From NCBI GenBank assembly GCA_002422265.1, contig DIUB01000165.1, positions 1 to 13,337 on the forward strand: a DNA stretch of 13,337 nt. Direction: 5' to 3'. The translations under genes and the position numbers were made by a program. The stretch's first letter is position 1, and each line of letters opens with the position of its first letter. A model generated the notes under the pieces. It worked only from the letters and a program-made list of their open reading frames with translations. It did no database searches and was not told where the DNA came from. Source of the DNA: Geobacter sp. UBA6169. Lineage in GTDB: Bacteria; Desulfobacterota; Desulfuromonadia; Geobacterales; Pseudopelobacteraceae. Below are positions 6,675 to 13,337 of this stretch, one piece after another.

Positions 6675-7355
6675 CTACAGGTCCATGGCCTGACCAGGTC
6701 TGCAGGCCGTTTCATCCAACAGTACCCGGCCACCCAGCTCGGCATTCTTACGCACCAGCAGCTCGGCATCATCGCAGCTTCGATCCCGAAAGGCCTGGAT
6801 GATCTTGCGGTGTTCCTGCACCGACACCGCCATCCGCCCCGGCTGCGAGAGCGACATCATACGCAGCCGCTGGAAACGGGTCACCAGCAGGCTGATCATC
6901 TCCCGCAGCTTCTCATTGTCTGCAGCCTTGATGAACAGATCATGAAAATCGTTATGAACCTTGAAAAACTGCTTGATATCTCCCAGGGCACACAGTTCTG
7001 CCAGCCGCTCGTTGATCGTCTCAAGCTTGTCTATATCCTTTTCGCTCAATCTGCTACAGGCCAGCTTTGCCGCATATCCCTCCAGGATACTCTTGATGGC
7101 GTAAAACTCCTCAACATCCTTCTGGGTAAAGGCGCTCACCACCGCACCCTTGCGCGGGATAACCTTCAGATAGCCTTCAGACTCAAGCTGCCGAAACGCC
7201 TCCCGTATCGGTGTACGGCTGATGCCGAACCGTTCGGCCAGCTCAGGCTCGGAGACCCGGCTGCCTGAGGTGATGGCACCGGAAATAATGGCATCCCGCA
7301 TGCTCTCCAGTATTTTTTCACGCAAGGTCAAGTGCTTTTCTTTTATACGTTTCAT
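6675..7355 (-). CDS. GntR-family transcriptional regulator, FCD (FadR-like) subfamily
   Basis: This is a one-component regulator of 226 residues. Residues 8-75 form the winged helix-turn-helix of the GntR family (LREKILESMRDAIISGAI, SEPELAERFGISRTPIREAFRQLESEGYL). Residues 80-215 form an all-helical FCD ligand-binding domain, with HNDFH (134-138) and EHRKII (181-186) contributing likely metal-binding histidines. The final His often found in FCD domains appears to be Asn here (RKNAELG, N204). I chose ATG 7355 because GGAG lies 12 bases upstream and a promoter before it would start RNA near 7382. ATG 7373, adding six residues, would then have almost no leader and lacks a ribosome-binding site, but cannot be excluded. 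The gene heads the selA operon, and an operator-like palindrome sits on its promoter, suggesting autorepression. The effector is unknown. Confidence 0.9.
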   Translation of the reverse strand: MKRIKEKHLTLREKILESMRDAIISGAITSGSRVSEPELAERFGISRTPIREAFRQLESEGYLKVIPRKGAVVSAFTQKDVEEFYAIKSILEGYAAKLACSRLSEKDIDKLETINERLAELCALGDIKQFFKVHNDFHDLFIKAADNEKLREMISLLVTRFQRLRMMSLSQPGRMAVSVQEHRKIIQAFRDRSCDDAELLVRKNAELGGRVLLDETACRPGQAMDL

Positions 7356-7388
7356 GGTCAATTTCAGCTCCATCAGGGGGTGTATTTA

Positions 7389-7416
7389 ATTGTATACAGT
7401 ATGCACCATTTGTCAA
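7389..7416 (-). promoter_or_regulatory. Sigma-70-type promoter of the GntR-selA operon
   Basis: On the minus strand, TTGACA (7416-7411) is a perfect -35 box. It is followed after 16 bases by TACAAT (7394-7389), a good -10 box. RNA would start near 7382 and read the regulator. The 16-bp spacing is slightly short but acceptable. Confidence 0.6.
7391..7398. promoter_or_regulatory. TGTATACA palindrome, candidate GntR operator
   Basis: A perfect 8-bp palindrome overlaps the -10 box and spacer of the promoter above. Many FCD-type GntR proteins bind short palindromes with a GTATAC-like or TNGTNNNACNA core, so this is a plausible autorepression site. Assignment rests on position and symmetry only. 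Confidence 0.5.
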
Positions 7417-7435
7417 TGCAATCATCGGCAGAGTC

Positions 7436-7461
7436 CTACAAAAACTGCGTGGTTCCTGTAG
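7436..7461. repeat. Imperfect inverted repeat in the divergent intergenic region
   Basis: CTACAAAAAC and GTTCCTGTAG form 10-bp arms with 8 matching pairs around a 6-base centre. It lies between the GntR promoter and the sugar isomerase-like gene. It could be a second regulator site for the divergent genes or an RNA hairpin. A weak plus-strand promoter (TTGAAA 7480-7485, TAGGTT 7503-7508, 17-base spacing) follows it. Confidence 0.35.
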
Positions 7462-7538
7462 CAAAGCGACCAAAGCTGCTTGAAAATTAACCGTGCTGAT
7501 AGTAGGTTGTGCCAAAGTACGTTATGAAAGGCCTCTAC

Positions 7539-8321
7539 ATGCCCAGTCTGCTCTGCTGCCACCTCCCCTGGAACAGGCTTGACGAACACCGCGCCTACCT
7601 GCTGCAGGAACGGATCAACCCGGAGTTGTATCTGCCGGCCGAATCCCTTGATACAATCAGACCGCATGACATCTCACAGCTGGCAGAAGAGCTGACAGCC
7701 AACAATCTATCCTGCACCATCCATGCAGCCTTTATGGATCTCAACCCCGGCTCGGTTGACCGGATGGTGCGTGAAACCACCCGTACACGGGTTGAGCAAA
7801 CCCTTGCGCTGGCCGCAACCCTGCAGGCACGGGTGGTCGTATTTCATCCGGGCTACAGCCGTCTCACCTACGGTTCTGCCGTTGAGGGCTGGGTCGCCAA
7901 CAGCGTGGCCTTCTGGCAGGAGCTGGAACCGCTCATCCGACCAACCGGCTGCCGGATTGCCCTTGAGAATATCTTTGAGGAAGAGCCGTCCACCCTGCAG
8001 CAGGTACTGCAGCAGCTGGATCCGACACTGTTCGGTCACTGTTTTGACTCCGGCCACTTCAATATGTTCACCACCGTATCCCTTGAAGAGTGGTTCGCTG
8101 TGCTGGGAGACCGGATTATCGAAGGTCATCTGCACGACAACCACGGCCAGGCCGACGAGCATCTGCCGGTGGGGGAAGGTACGATCGACTTTGCCCTGGT
8201 CACCTCGCTCCTGCACCGCTACGCACCGGACGCGGTCTGGACCCTGGAGGCCCACAGCCGCGAACGACTGGAGCGGGCCCGCCGCAATATCCAACCCTAC
8301 CTGCAAAGGATCAACCTATGA
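7539..8321 (+). CDS. Sugar phosphate isomerase/epimerase-like TIM-barrel protein
   Basis: This 260-residue protein belongs to the xylose isomerase-like TIM-barrel superfamily (AP endonuclease family 2 fold), which usually acts on sugars or sugar acids with a divalent metal. Candidate metal and catalytic residues occur in the expected order: H62 (TIHAAF), H103 (VFHPGY), E143 (ALENI), D170 and H173 (CFDSGHF), H197/H199/D200 (EGHLHDNHG), then PVGEGTIDF (210-218) and E237 (TLEAHS). I chose ATG 7539 because GAAAGG lies 7 bases upstream and MPSLLCCHLPW looks like a natural family start. ATG 7524 and GTG 7509 are in-frame alternatives without a better ribosome-binding site. It overlaps galE by 4 bases (ATGA). 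The substrate cannot be told from sequence. The galE linkage hints at sugar metabolism. Confidence 0.85.
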   Translation: MPSLLCCHLPWNRLDEHRAYLLQERINPELYLPAESLDTIRPHDISQLAEELTANNLSCTIHAAFMDLNPGSVDRMVRETTRTRVEQTLALAATLQARVVVFHPGYSRLTYGSAVEGWVANSVAFWQELEPLIRPTGCRIALENIFEEEPSTLQQVLQQLDPTLFGHCFDSGHFNMFTTVSLEEWFAVLGDRIIEGHLHDNHGQADEHLPVGEGTIDFALVTSLLHRYAPDAVWTLEAHSRERLERARRNIQPYLQRINL

Positions 8322-9304
8322 CTGACACCATTCTGGTTACCGGCGGCTGCGGTTATATCGGCAGCCATGTGGTTCGGCAGCTGACCGAGGCAGGCCACCG
8401 GGTGGTGGTGTATGACAACCTCTCCACCGGGTTCCGTGATGCCTTGCTGCACGACGAAGCGCTGATTCAGGCTGATCTGGCTGATCTGGCAACCCTGGAT
8501 GCGGCCTTTCAACAGCATAAGTTCAAGACCGTACTGCATTTTGCGGCAGCCATTGTGGCGCCTGAATCGGTCTCGCTGCCGCTCAAGTATTACGGCAACA
8601 ACACCCGCAACACCCTGGGGCTGCTGGAGGCCTGCGTACGACACGGCGTTGAGCGCTTCATCTTCTCCAGCACCGCAGCGGTCTACGGTTTCCCCGAGGG
8701 GGGGACCGCCTCGGAAGCATCCCCCCTGCTGCCGATCAATCCCTACGGCACCTCCAAGCTGATGAGCGAATGGATGCTGCGTGACGTGGGGGCTGCCCAC
8801 GGACTTAAGTATGTTGCCCTGCGCTACTTTAATGTGGCCGGGGCCGACCCCCTGGCACGGATCGGCCAACGCACCCCGGAGGCGACCCACCTGATCAAGA
8901 TCGCCTGCCAGACCGCCCTGGGCCAGCGTCCGCAGGCTGCCATCTACGGCACGGACTATCCCACGCCGGACGGTACCGGCATCCGCGACTACATTCATAT
9001 CGAGGACCTGGCCGCAGCTCACCTGGCTGCCCTTGGTTATCTGGACAAGGGTGGCGCATCAACCGCCATCAACGTGGGTTATGGCAGCGGCAGCAGCGTG
9101 CGCGAGGTACTGGAGGTGGTCAAACAGGTCAGCGGTGTTGATTTCAAGGTGGCTGAAGCAGGACGTCGTCCCGGCGACCCGGCCTGCCTGATCGCACAGG
9201 CGGAAAAGATCAAACAGCTGACCGACTGGCGGCCACGCTTTGACAGCCTGCAAACCATAGTGGAGGATGCCTGGCGCTGGGAGAGCAGGCTGGCCGGACG
9301 CTGA
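8318..9304 (+). CDS. galE: UDP-glucose 4-epimerase
   Basis: GalE interconverts UDP-glucose and UDP-galactose in the cytoplasm for polysaccharide and lipopolysaccharide precursors. The 328 residues begin with the NAD-binding signature TGGCGYIGSHV (8-18), followed by YDNLSTG (32-38), HFAA (74-77), the catalytic SST (117-119), Y143-x3-K147, RYFNVAGAD (169-177), the DGTGIRDYIHIEDLA region (218-232) and, further on, the RRPGDPA motif. This is the extended short-chain dehydrogenase pattern of GalE. Related epimerases acting on other UDP-sugars are possible. ATG 8318 has AAAGGA 7 bases upstream and overlaps the stop of the preceding gene. The next gene starts 4 bases after its stop, so the three plus-strand genes form one operon. 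Confidence 0.93.
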   Translation: MTDTILVTGGCGYIGSHVVRQLTEAGHRVVVYDNLSTGFRDALLHDEALIQADLADLATLDAAFQQHKFKTVLHFAAAIVAPESVSLPLKYYGNNTRNTLGLLEACVRHGVERFIFSSTAAVYGFPEGGTASEASPLLPINPYGTSKLMSEWMLRDVGAAHGLKYVALRYFNVAGADPLARIGQRTPEATHLIKIACQTALGQRPQAAIYGTDYPTPDGTGIRDYIHIEDLAAAHLAALGYLDKGGASTAINVGYGSGSSVREVLEVVKQVSGVDFKVAEAGRRPGDPACLIAQAEKIKQLTDWRPRFDSLQTIVEDAWRWESRLAGR

Positions 9305-9308
9305 AACC

Positions 9309-11954
9309 ATGGATCTGATTACCACGCACCTGAATGCCGATTTTGACTGTCTGGGTTCCCTGGCAGCGGCAGCGCGGCTCTATCCGGGTGCACTGCTGGC
9401 CTTTCCCGGTTCCCAGGAAAAAAACCTGCGTGACTTCTGTGCCCGTCACCCGGAGCTGCTACCGCCCCTGACCCGCGCCAAGGAGGTGGAACTGACAGCG
9501 GTTACCCGGCTGATCATTGTTGATTGTCAACAGCCCTCCCGGATCGGCCGGTTTGCCGACCTGTTGCTTCGTCCTGACCTGAACGTGCATATCTATGACC
9601 ACCATCCCGTAACCGCAGACAGCATCAAGACCAATGGCGGCTCTATCCGTCCGGTTGGTGCCACGGCAACCATCATGGTCACCGAGCTGCAGGAACGGGG
9701 TATCGTACCAACCCCGGCCGAGTCAACCCTGCTGCTGCTGGGAATCCACGAAGACACCGGACGGCTGCTGTTTCCCACCACTACGCCTGAAGACTACCGT
9801 GCCGCTGCCTGGCTGCTGGAACAGGGCGCCCAGCTGCACCTGGCTGACGAACTGCTGTCACCGGAACTGACCACCCCGCAGGTGGAATTGCTGCATGACC
9901 TGCTGGCCAGCCTCAAGACCAGCGAGGTAAACGGCGTGCGGGTTTCCGTTGCCCATGCCAGCAGACCCTGGTATGTGGCCGACATTGCCGGTTTGGCCCA
10001 TTTGATGCGGGATATGGAGAACCTGGATCTGCTGGTGCTGGCCGTGGCCATGGCCGACCGGGTCTACCTGGTGGCCCGCAGCAGGGTTGCCGAGGTTGAT
10101 GTGGGCGAGCTGCTGCGCAGCTTTGGCGGCGGCGGCCATGCCGCAGCAGCCTCGGCCACCATCAAGGGGGAAAACCTCTCCACGGTGCTTGAAAGACTGG
10201 AGCGGAACCTGCTGCTGGCGGTGCGACCACGACGCACCGTGGGAGAGGTGATGTCTGCACCGGTTTGCACGGTGTCGTCGGAAATCACCGTACAGGGGGC
10301 GCGGGATCAGCTGGTGCGCTACAACTACAGCGCCATGCCGGTGCTGCAGGATGAGCGGCTGTTGGGAATCATCACCCGCAAGGTGGCGGAAAAGGCGGTT
10401 TACCACGGCCTCGGTGATCGTCCGGTCACCGAGCTGATGCACACCTCGGTACTGCGCGCCACCCCCGAGACCCCCATCAGTGCGGTGATGGAGTATATGG
10501 TAGGCGGTGACCGGCGCTTTGTACCGGTATTTCGCCAGGGTGTTCTGACCGGCGTGGTGACCCGTACCGACCTGCTGCGTCACCTGCACGGCAGCAATAC
10601 CGGCGGCGAGACCCTCTATGATCTGGATCGGCTCTCACCTGAACCACGCGAGCGGGATCTGGCCGGGCTGGTCAGACGGCGTCTGGATGCAGCAACGGTT
10701 CAGCTGCTGGAACAGGTGGGAACAGCCGGTGACCGGCTGGGGGTGGCCGTCCATGCCGTGGGCGGTTTTGTGCGGGATCTGCTGCTGAACGTCACCAATC
10801 TGGATCTGGATATCACGGTGGAGGGAGACGGTATTTTCTTTGCCGAAACCTTTGGCACGGAACAGGGCTGCCGGGTACGCCCCCACCAGGCCTTTGGCAC
10901 GGCAGTACTGATTTTTCCTGACAACCGCAAGCTGGATGTGGCCAGCACCCGGCTGGAGTACTACGAATCGCCAGGGGTGCTCCCCACGGTTGAACGGGCC
11001 TCCCTGCGCCACGATCTCTACCGCCGCGACTTCACCATCAACACCCTGGCCCTCTGCCTGAACAGCGGCCGCTTTGGCCTGCTGCTGGATTTCTTCGGCG
11101 GTCAGCACGACCTGCAGAACAAGACCATCCGCGTCTTGCATAATCTTTCGTTTGTGGAAGATCCCACCCGTGCCTTTAGGGCGGTCCGTTTTGAACAGCG
11201 ACTCGGCTTCCAGATCGAACCCCATACCGAAGGACTGCTCCGCTCGGCAGTGCGCGCCGGCCTGGTGGAACGGGTGGGCGGCAAGCGACTTCAGGGGGAG
11301 CTGATCAGTATCTTTACCGAACAGGCGCCGGTACCGGCCATTATCAGGATGGGGCAACTGAACCTGCTGCCCTGTATCCACCCGGCCCTGCGCTGTGGCC
11401 CGGACGGTGAGCAGCTGTTTGCCGAGCTGGAGCAGGTACTGGCCTGGTACCGCCTGCTGTACCTGGATAAACCGCTTGAGCTGTGGGCGGTCTGGTTCCT
11501 GGCCCTGACCGATCGCCTGGATGCCGAATGTTACCTTGAGACCTGCAGGCGTCTGGTCATGCCGGAACGGCTGATGGAGCGAATCTTCGGCCAGCGTCAC
11601 CGTTCCCTGAAGCGGCTGCAGTCACTACGGCAGGCAGCTGCCCGCAACAGCACAGTCCCCAACAGCAAGGTCTATACCTGGTTGCACGAGATGCCGCTTG
11701 AGTTGCTGCTGTACGGCCTGGCCCGCAGCGGCCAGGAAGAACTGAGGCGGCTGGTCTCGCTCTACCTGACCCGCCTGACGACCGTCAAACCGCTGGTCAG
11801 CGGCTCTGAGCTGCTGGAGCTGGGGATAGCGCCGGGGCCGGCAATTCGCTCCATGAAAGAGCGACTCCTGGCTGCCCGTCTGGATAATGAGATCGCCTCA
11901 AAGCATGAGGAGCTGGAACTGGCCCGGCAGCTGATTGCCAGGGAACGTGCCTGA
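9309..11954 (+). CDS. DHH-CBS-tRNA nucleotidyltransferase fusion (A- or CC-adding type)
   Basis: This 881-residue multidomain protein probably matures or repairs the tRNA 3' CCA end. Residues 1-300 are a DHH/DHHA1 phosphoesterase-like domain: HLNADFDCLGS (7-17), DHH (97-99) and the DHHA1 glycine motif FGGGGHAAAAS (272-282). Residues 310-430 are a CBS pair (VGEVMSAPVCTV... and VTELMHTSVLRA...), a likely adenine-nucleotide sensor. Residues 455 onward are the class II nucleotidyltransferase/poly(A) polymerase head: GGFVRDLLL (485-493), catalytic D499-x-D501, RRDFTINTLA (572-581), EDPTRAFRAVRF (617-628) and RVGGKRLQGEL (655-665), followed by a helical body. This architecture is known for the Aquifex A-adding enzyme, and Geobacter sulfurreducens is reported to have separate C- and A-adding enzymes. 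Which base this one adds cannot be read from the sequence. The start at 9309 lies 4 bases after galE, with only a weak ribosome-binding site. Confidence 0.9.
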   Translation: MDLITTHLNADFDCLGSLAAAARLYPGALLAFPGSQEKNLRDFCARHPELLPPLTRAKEVELTAVTRLIIVDCQQPSRIGRFADLLLRPDLNVHIYDHHPVTADSIKTNGGSIRPVGATATIMVTELQERGIVPTPAESTLLLLGIHEDTGRLLFPTTTPEDYRAAAWLLEQGAQLHLADELLSPELTTPQVELLHDLLASLKTSEVNGVRVSVAHASRPWYVADIAGLAHLMRDMENLDLLVLAVAMADRVYLVARSRVAEVDVGELLRSFGGGGHAAAASATIKGENLSTVLERLERNLLLAVRPRRTVGEVMSAPVCTVSSEITVQGARDQLVRYNYSAMPVLQDERLLGIITRKVAEKAVYHGLGDRPVTELMHTSVLRATPETPISAVMEYMVGGDRRFVPVFRQGVLTGVVTRTDLLRHLHGSNTGGETLYDLDRLSPEPRERDLAGLVRRRLDAATVQLLEQVGTAGDRLGVAVHAVGGFVRDLLLNVTNLDLDITVEGDGIFFAETFGTEQGCRVRPHQAFGTAVLIFPDNRKLDVASTRLEYYESPGVLPTVERASLRHDLYRRDFTINTLALCLNSGRFGLLLDFFGGQHDLQNKTIRVLHNLSFVEDPTRAFRAVRFEQRLGFQIEPHTEGLLRSAVRAGLVERVGGKRLQGELISIFTEQAPVPAIIRMGQLNLLPCIHPALRCGPDGEQLFAELEQVLAWYRLLYLDKPLELWAVWFLALTDRLDAECYLETCRRLVMPERLMERIFGQRHRSLKRLQSLRQAAARNSTVPNSKVYTWLHEMPLELLLYGLARSGQEELRRLVSLYLTRLTTVKPLVSGSELLELGIAPGPAIRSMKERLLAARLDNEIASKHEELELARQLIARERA

Positions 11955-12067
11955 TAACCAAAAAACATCTGCTCAGCCTGATGTCCAACGTCGCAGCAGG
12001 GTGCGGCTCAGGTATTGTGTCTATTGATGGCAGGTGGGATCCGCAAAGCTATTTTAGAAAACATACA

Positions 12068-12095
12068 TTGCATTTTTACGCATAAAATGTAAAAT
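12068..12095 (+). promoter_or_regulatory. Possible promoter of the AAA ATPase gene
   Basis: TTGCAT (12068-12073) and TAAAAT (12090-12095) are separated by 16 bases. The -10 box is good and the -35 box is weak. RNA would start near 12102, about 20 bases before the ATG, leaving room for the GGGGA ribosome-binding site at 12113-12117. Confidence 0.4.
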
Positions 12096-12105
12096 CGGTT
12101 TTACA
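12088..12105. promoter_or_regulatory. Perfect palindrome TGTAAAATCGGTTTTACA, candidate operator
   Basis: Seven-base arms TGTAAAA and TTTTACA surround TCGG. The palindrome overlaps the possible -10 box and the predicted start of transcription of the ATPase gene, the classic place for a repressor. The binding protein is unknown. No regulator gene is adjacent in the window. Confidence 0.5.
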
Positions 12106-12122
12106 ATTTAGCGGGGAATGCA

Positions 12123-13337
12123 ATGGAAAACTTATTGAGAGAACAGCAGCGCCTGATTGGTGCAATCAGTCCGACCAAACGGTATCTCTGCACACAGATA
12201 GACTGGAACGAACGCTGTATTGGCATTCTTGGTGCTCGGGGAACCGGCAAGACGACCCTGATGCTTCAGCATGTCAAGGAACGCTACGGGGCCAGTGACA
12301 AGGCGCTGTATATTTCTGTTGATAGCCCTTTTTTTCAGGCCCACGACCTTTTTGCATTTGCCCGTGAGTTTCACCAACTGGGTGGAGAACTGCTGCTGGT
12401 GGATGAGGTTCACAAGTACCAGGACTGGTCACAGCATATCAAGGCTATCTATGACACCCTGCCCGACTTGCAGGTTGTTTTTTCCGGTTCCAGCCTGCTG
12501 CAGATTGCCAGACAGAAGGCCGACCTTTCACGACGGGCAATCATCTTCAACCTGCACTGCCTGTCCCTGCGCGAGTATATCAACTTCAGCACGAACAGAA
12601 CCTATCCGGCACATACACTGGAAGAGATACTTGCCGATCACCAGCAGATCGCCGCTGATCTCTGCAGGGAGATCAAGCCGCTTCGTCTCTTTCATGACTA
12701 CCTGCAGATGGGCTGCTACCCCTTCTTTCTTGAAGGAGAGTCGTTTTATCTGCAAAAGGTTCGAGAAGTCATCAACCACATACTGGAGGTTGATCTCCCC
12801 TGTGTGAACCGGGTTGAACCTCGCCAGATCTCCAAGATCAAAAAACTGCTGTATCTACTGGCAACCGGCGTGCCGTTTGTACCCAACATTGCCAAACTGG
12901 CTGAGGCGACTGCTATCTCACGACCACGACTGTACGAATATCTTGAGCGGTTACAGGATGCCAGACTGTTAAATCTGGTCCGTTCGCAAGGGCGAGGCTA
13001 CGAGGTATTGACCAAACCTGAAAAGATCCTGCTTGAGAACAGCAACCTGATGCATGCCATTACCGACAAGGTGAATACCGGCACCGTGCGGGAACTGTTT
13101 TTTGTTAACCAGATCAGAAATGCCACGTCCCGCCATCCAAGTCTGGTGGAAAACAGTATTGAACTTTCCGGTCGCGGAGATTTTATCGTCCAATCCAGGT
13201 ACACTTTCGAAATTGGGGGCAAGGGCAAGTCATTCAGGCAGATAAGCGGTATGGATGACGCTTTCGTCGTGTCTGATGCTATTGAGGTCGGATTCAGGAA
13301 CAAGCTGCCGTTATGGCTGTTCGGTTTTCTGTATTAA
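12123..13337 (+). CDS. AAA_14/DUF4143-type ATPase
   Basis: This 404-residue protein belongs to the widespread but poorly understood AAA_14 plus DUF4143 family. The ATPase domain has Walker A GARGTGKTT (37-45, K43), Walker B LLLVDEVH (91-97, D94 and E95) and the SGSS sensor segment (121-124), followed by LSRRA. A winged-helix-like segment lies at 255-288 (NIAKLAEATAISRPRLYEYL). The C-terminal part has E324, RGDF (D353) and FEIGGKGK (E363, K367), a spacing reminiscent of PD-(D/E)xK nuclease-like folds, and ends in PLWLFGFLY. GGGGA lies six bases before the ATG. The TAA is the last codon of the window, so the gene is complete. It stands apart from the preceding operon behind its own AT-rich spacer with a palindrome. 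Family members are often accessory and scattered, so recent transfer is possible. Function is unknown. Confidence 0.87.
   Translation: MENLLREQQRLIGAISPTKRYLCTQIDWNERCIGILGARGTGKTTLMLQHVKERYGASDKALYISVDSPFFQAHDLFAFAREFHQLGGELLLVDEVHKYQDWSQHIKAIYDTLPDLQVVFSGSSLLQIARQKADLSRRAIIFNLHCLSLREYINFSTNRTYPAHTLEEILADHQQIAADLCREIKPLRLFHDYLQMGCYPFFLEGESFYLQKVREVINHILEVDLPCVNRVEPRQISKIKKLLYLLATGVPFVPNIAKLAEATAISRPRLYEYLERLQDARLLNLVRSQGRGYEVLTKPEKILLENSNLMHAITDKVNTGTVRELFFVNQIRNATSRHPSLVENSIELSGRGDFIVQSRYTFEIGGKGKSFRQISGMDDAFVVSDAIEVGFRNKLPLWLFGFLY

Larger units (their letters stand above)
11955..12122. other. AT-rich spacer upstream of the ATPase gene
   Basis: The 3' half is much richer in A+T than the flanking genes and holds a palindrome and promoter-like boxes (listed separately). 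No intrinsic terminator with a T-run is seen after the nucleotidyltransferase gene. A 21-codon frame at 12027-12092 has no good ribosome-binding site and is not called. Confidence 0.5.

Noticed and set aside
9858..11600. Long minus-strand frames opposite the nucleotidyltransferase gene
   Set aside because: Codon-bias shadows: low-complexity His/Gln-rich translations, no ribosome-binding sites, and a clear conserved protein on the plus strand.
11955..12000. Intrinsic terminator after the nucleotidyltransferase gene
   Set aside because: Only a 4-bp CATC/GATG pairing is visible and no T-run follows.
12027..12092. A 21-codon plus-strand frame before the AAA ATPase
   Set aside because: No ribosome-binding site at proper distance, no known match, and it lies upstream of and across the likely promoter.

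Overview
The window looks like chromosomal DNA from a Geobacter-type member of the Desulfuromonadales, perhaps close to Geobacter (Trichlorobacter) lovleyi. This is a judgement from moderate-to-high GC, protein flavour and gene content, not a database match. Pointers are the iron-sulfur/flavoprotein electron-transfer genes, a selenocysteine-synthesis gene, and a tRNA nucleotidyltransferase fused to DHH and CBS domains, which is known from bacteria that split CC- and A-addition between two enzymes.

Layout. (1) Positions 1-2046, plus strand: an electron-transfer module made of the tail of a 4Fe-4S protein, a two-cluster ferredoxin-type subunit resembling hydrogenase/sulfhydrogenase beta, and an FAD/NAD(P)-binding gamma-type subunit with a C-terminal Fe-S site. 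(2) Positions 2047-2917, plus strand: a poorly coding stretch, then a HicAB toxin-antitoxin locus. The hicA reading frame has no usable start. Restoring one A in a short A-run just after a GTG would give a normal HicA N-terminus, so hicA looks frameshifted while hicB is intact. (3) Positions 7416-2973, minus strand: a compact presumed five-gene operon of FCD-type GntR regulator, selA, ispD, a cytoplasmic histidine kinase with a degenerate receiver domain, and a small secreted DsbC-like thioredoxin-fold protein. Junctions are short gaps or overlaps. A promoter-like element with a TGTATACA palindrome on the -10 side lies before the regulator. (4) Positions 7539-11954, plus strand, divergent from the GntR operon: a sugar phosphate isomerase/epimerase-like TIM-barrel protein, galE, and the DHH-CBS-nucleotidyltransferase fusion, tightly packed. 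(5) Positions 11955-13337, plus strand: an AT-rich spacer with a perfect 18-bp palindrome overlapping a possible -10 element, then a complete AAA_14/DUF4143-type ATPase that ends at the last base.

How the genes work together. Region 1 probably passes electrons between NAD(P)H and an iron-sulfur partner encoded upstream of the window. Region 3 places selenocysteine-tRNA synthesis and isoprenoid precursor synthesis behind an autoregulated GntR factor, together with a signalling protein and an envelope thiol protein. Only part of that linkage has an obvious rationale. Region 4 combines sugar-nucleotide metabolism and tRNA 3'-end maturation. No rRNA, tRNA, CRISPR array, insertion sequence or prophage was seen. 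No wholly new system is evident. The best leads are the broken hicA, the pseudo-receiver kinase in the selA-ispD operon, and the palindrome-controlled ATPase.
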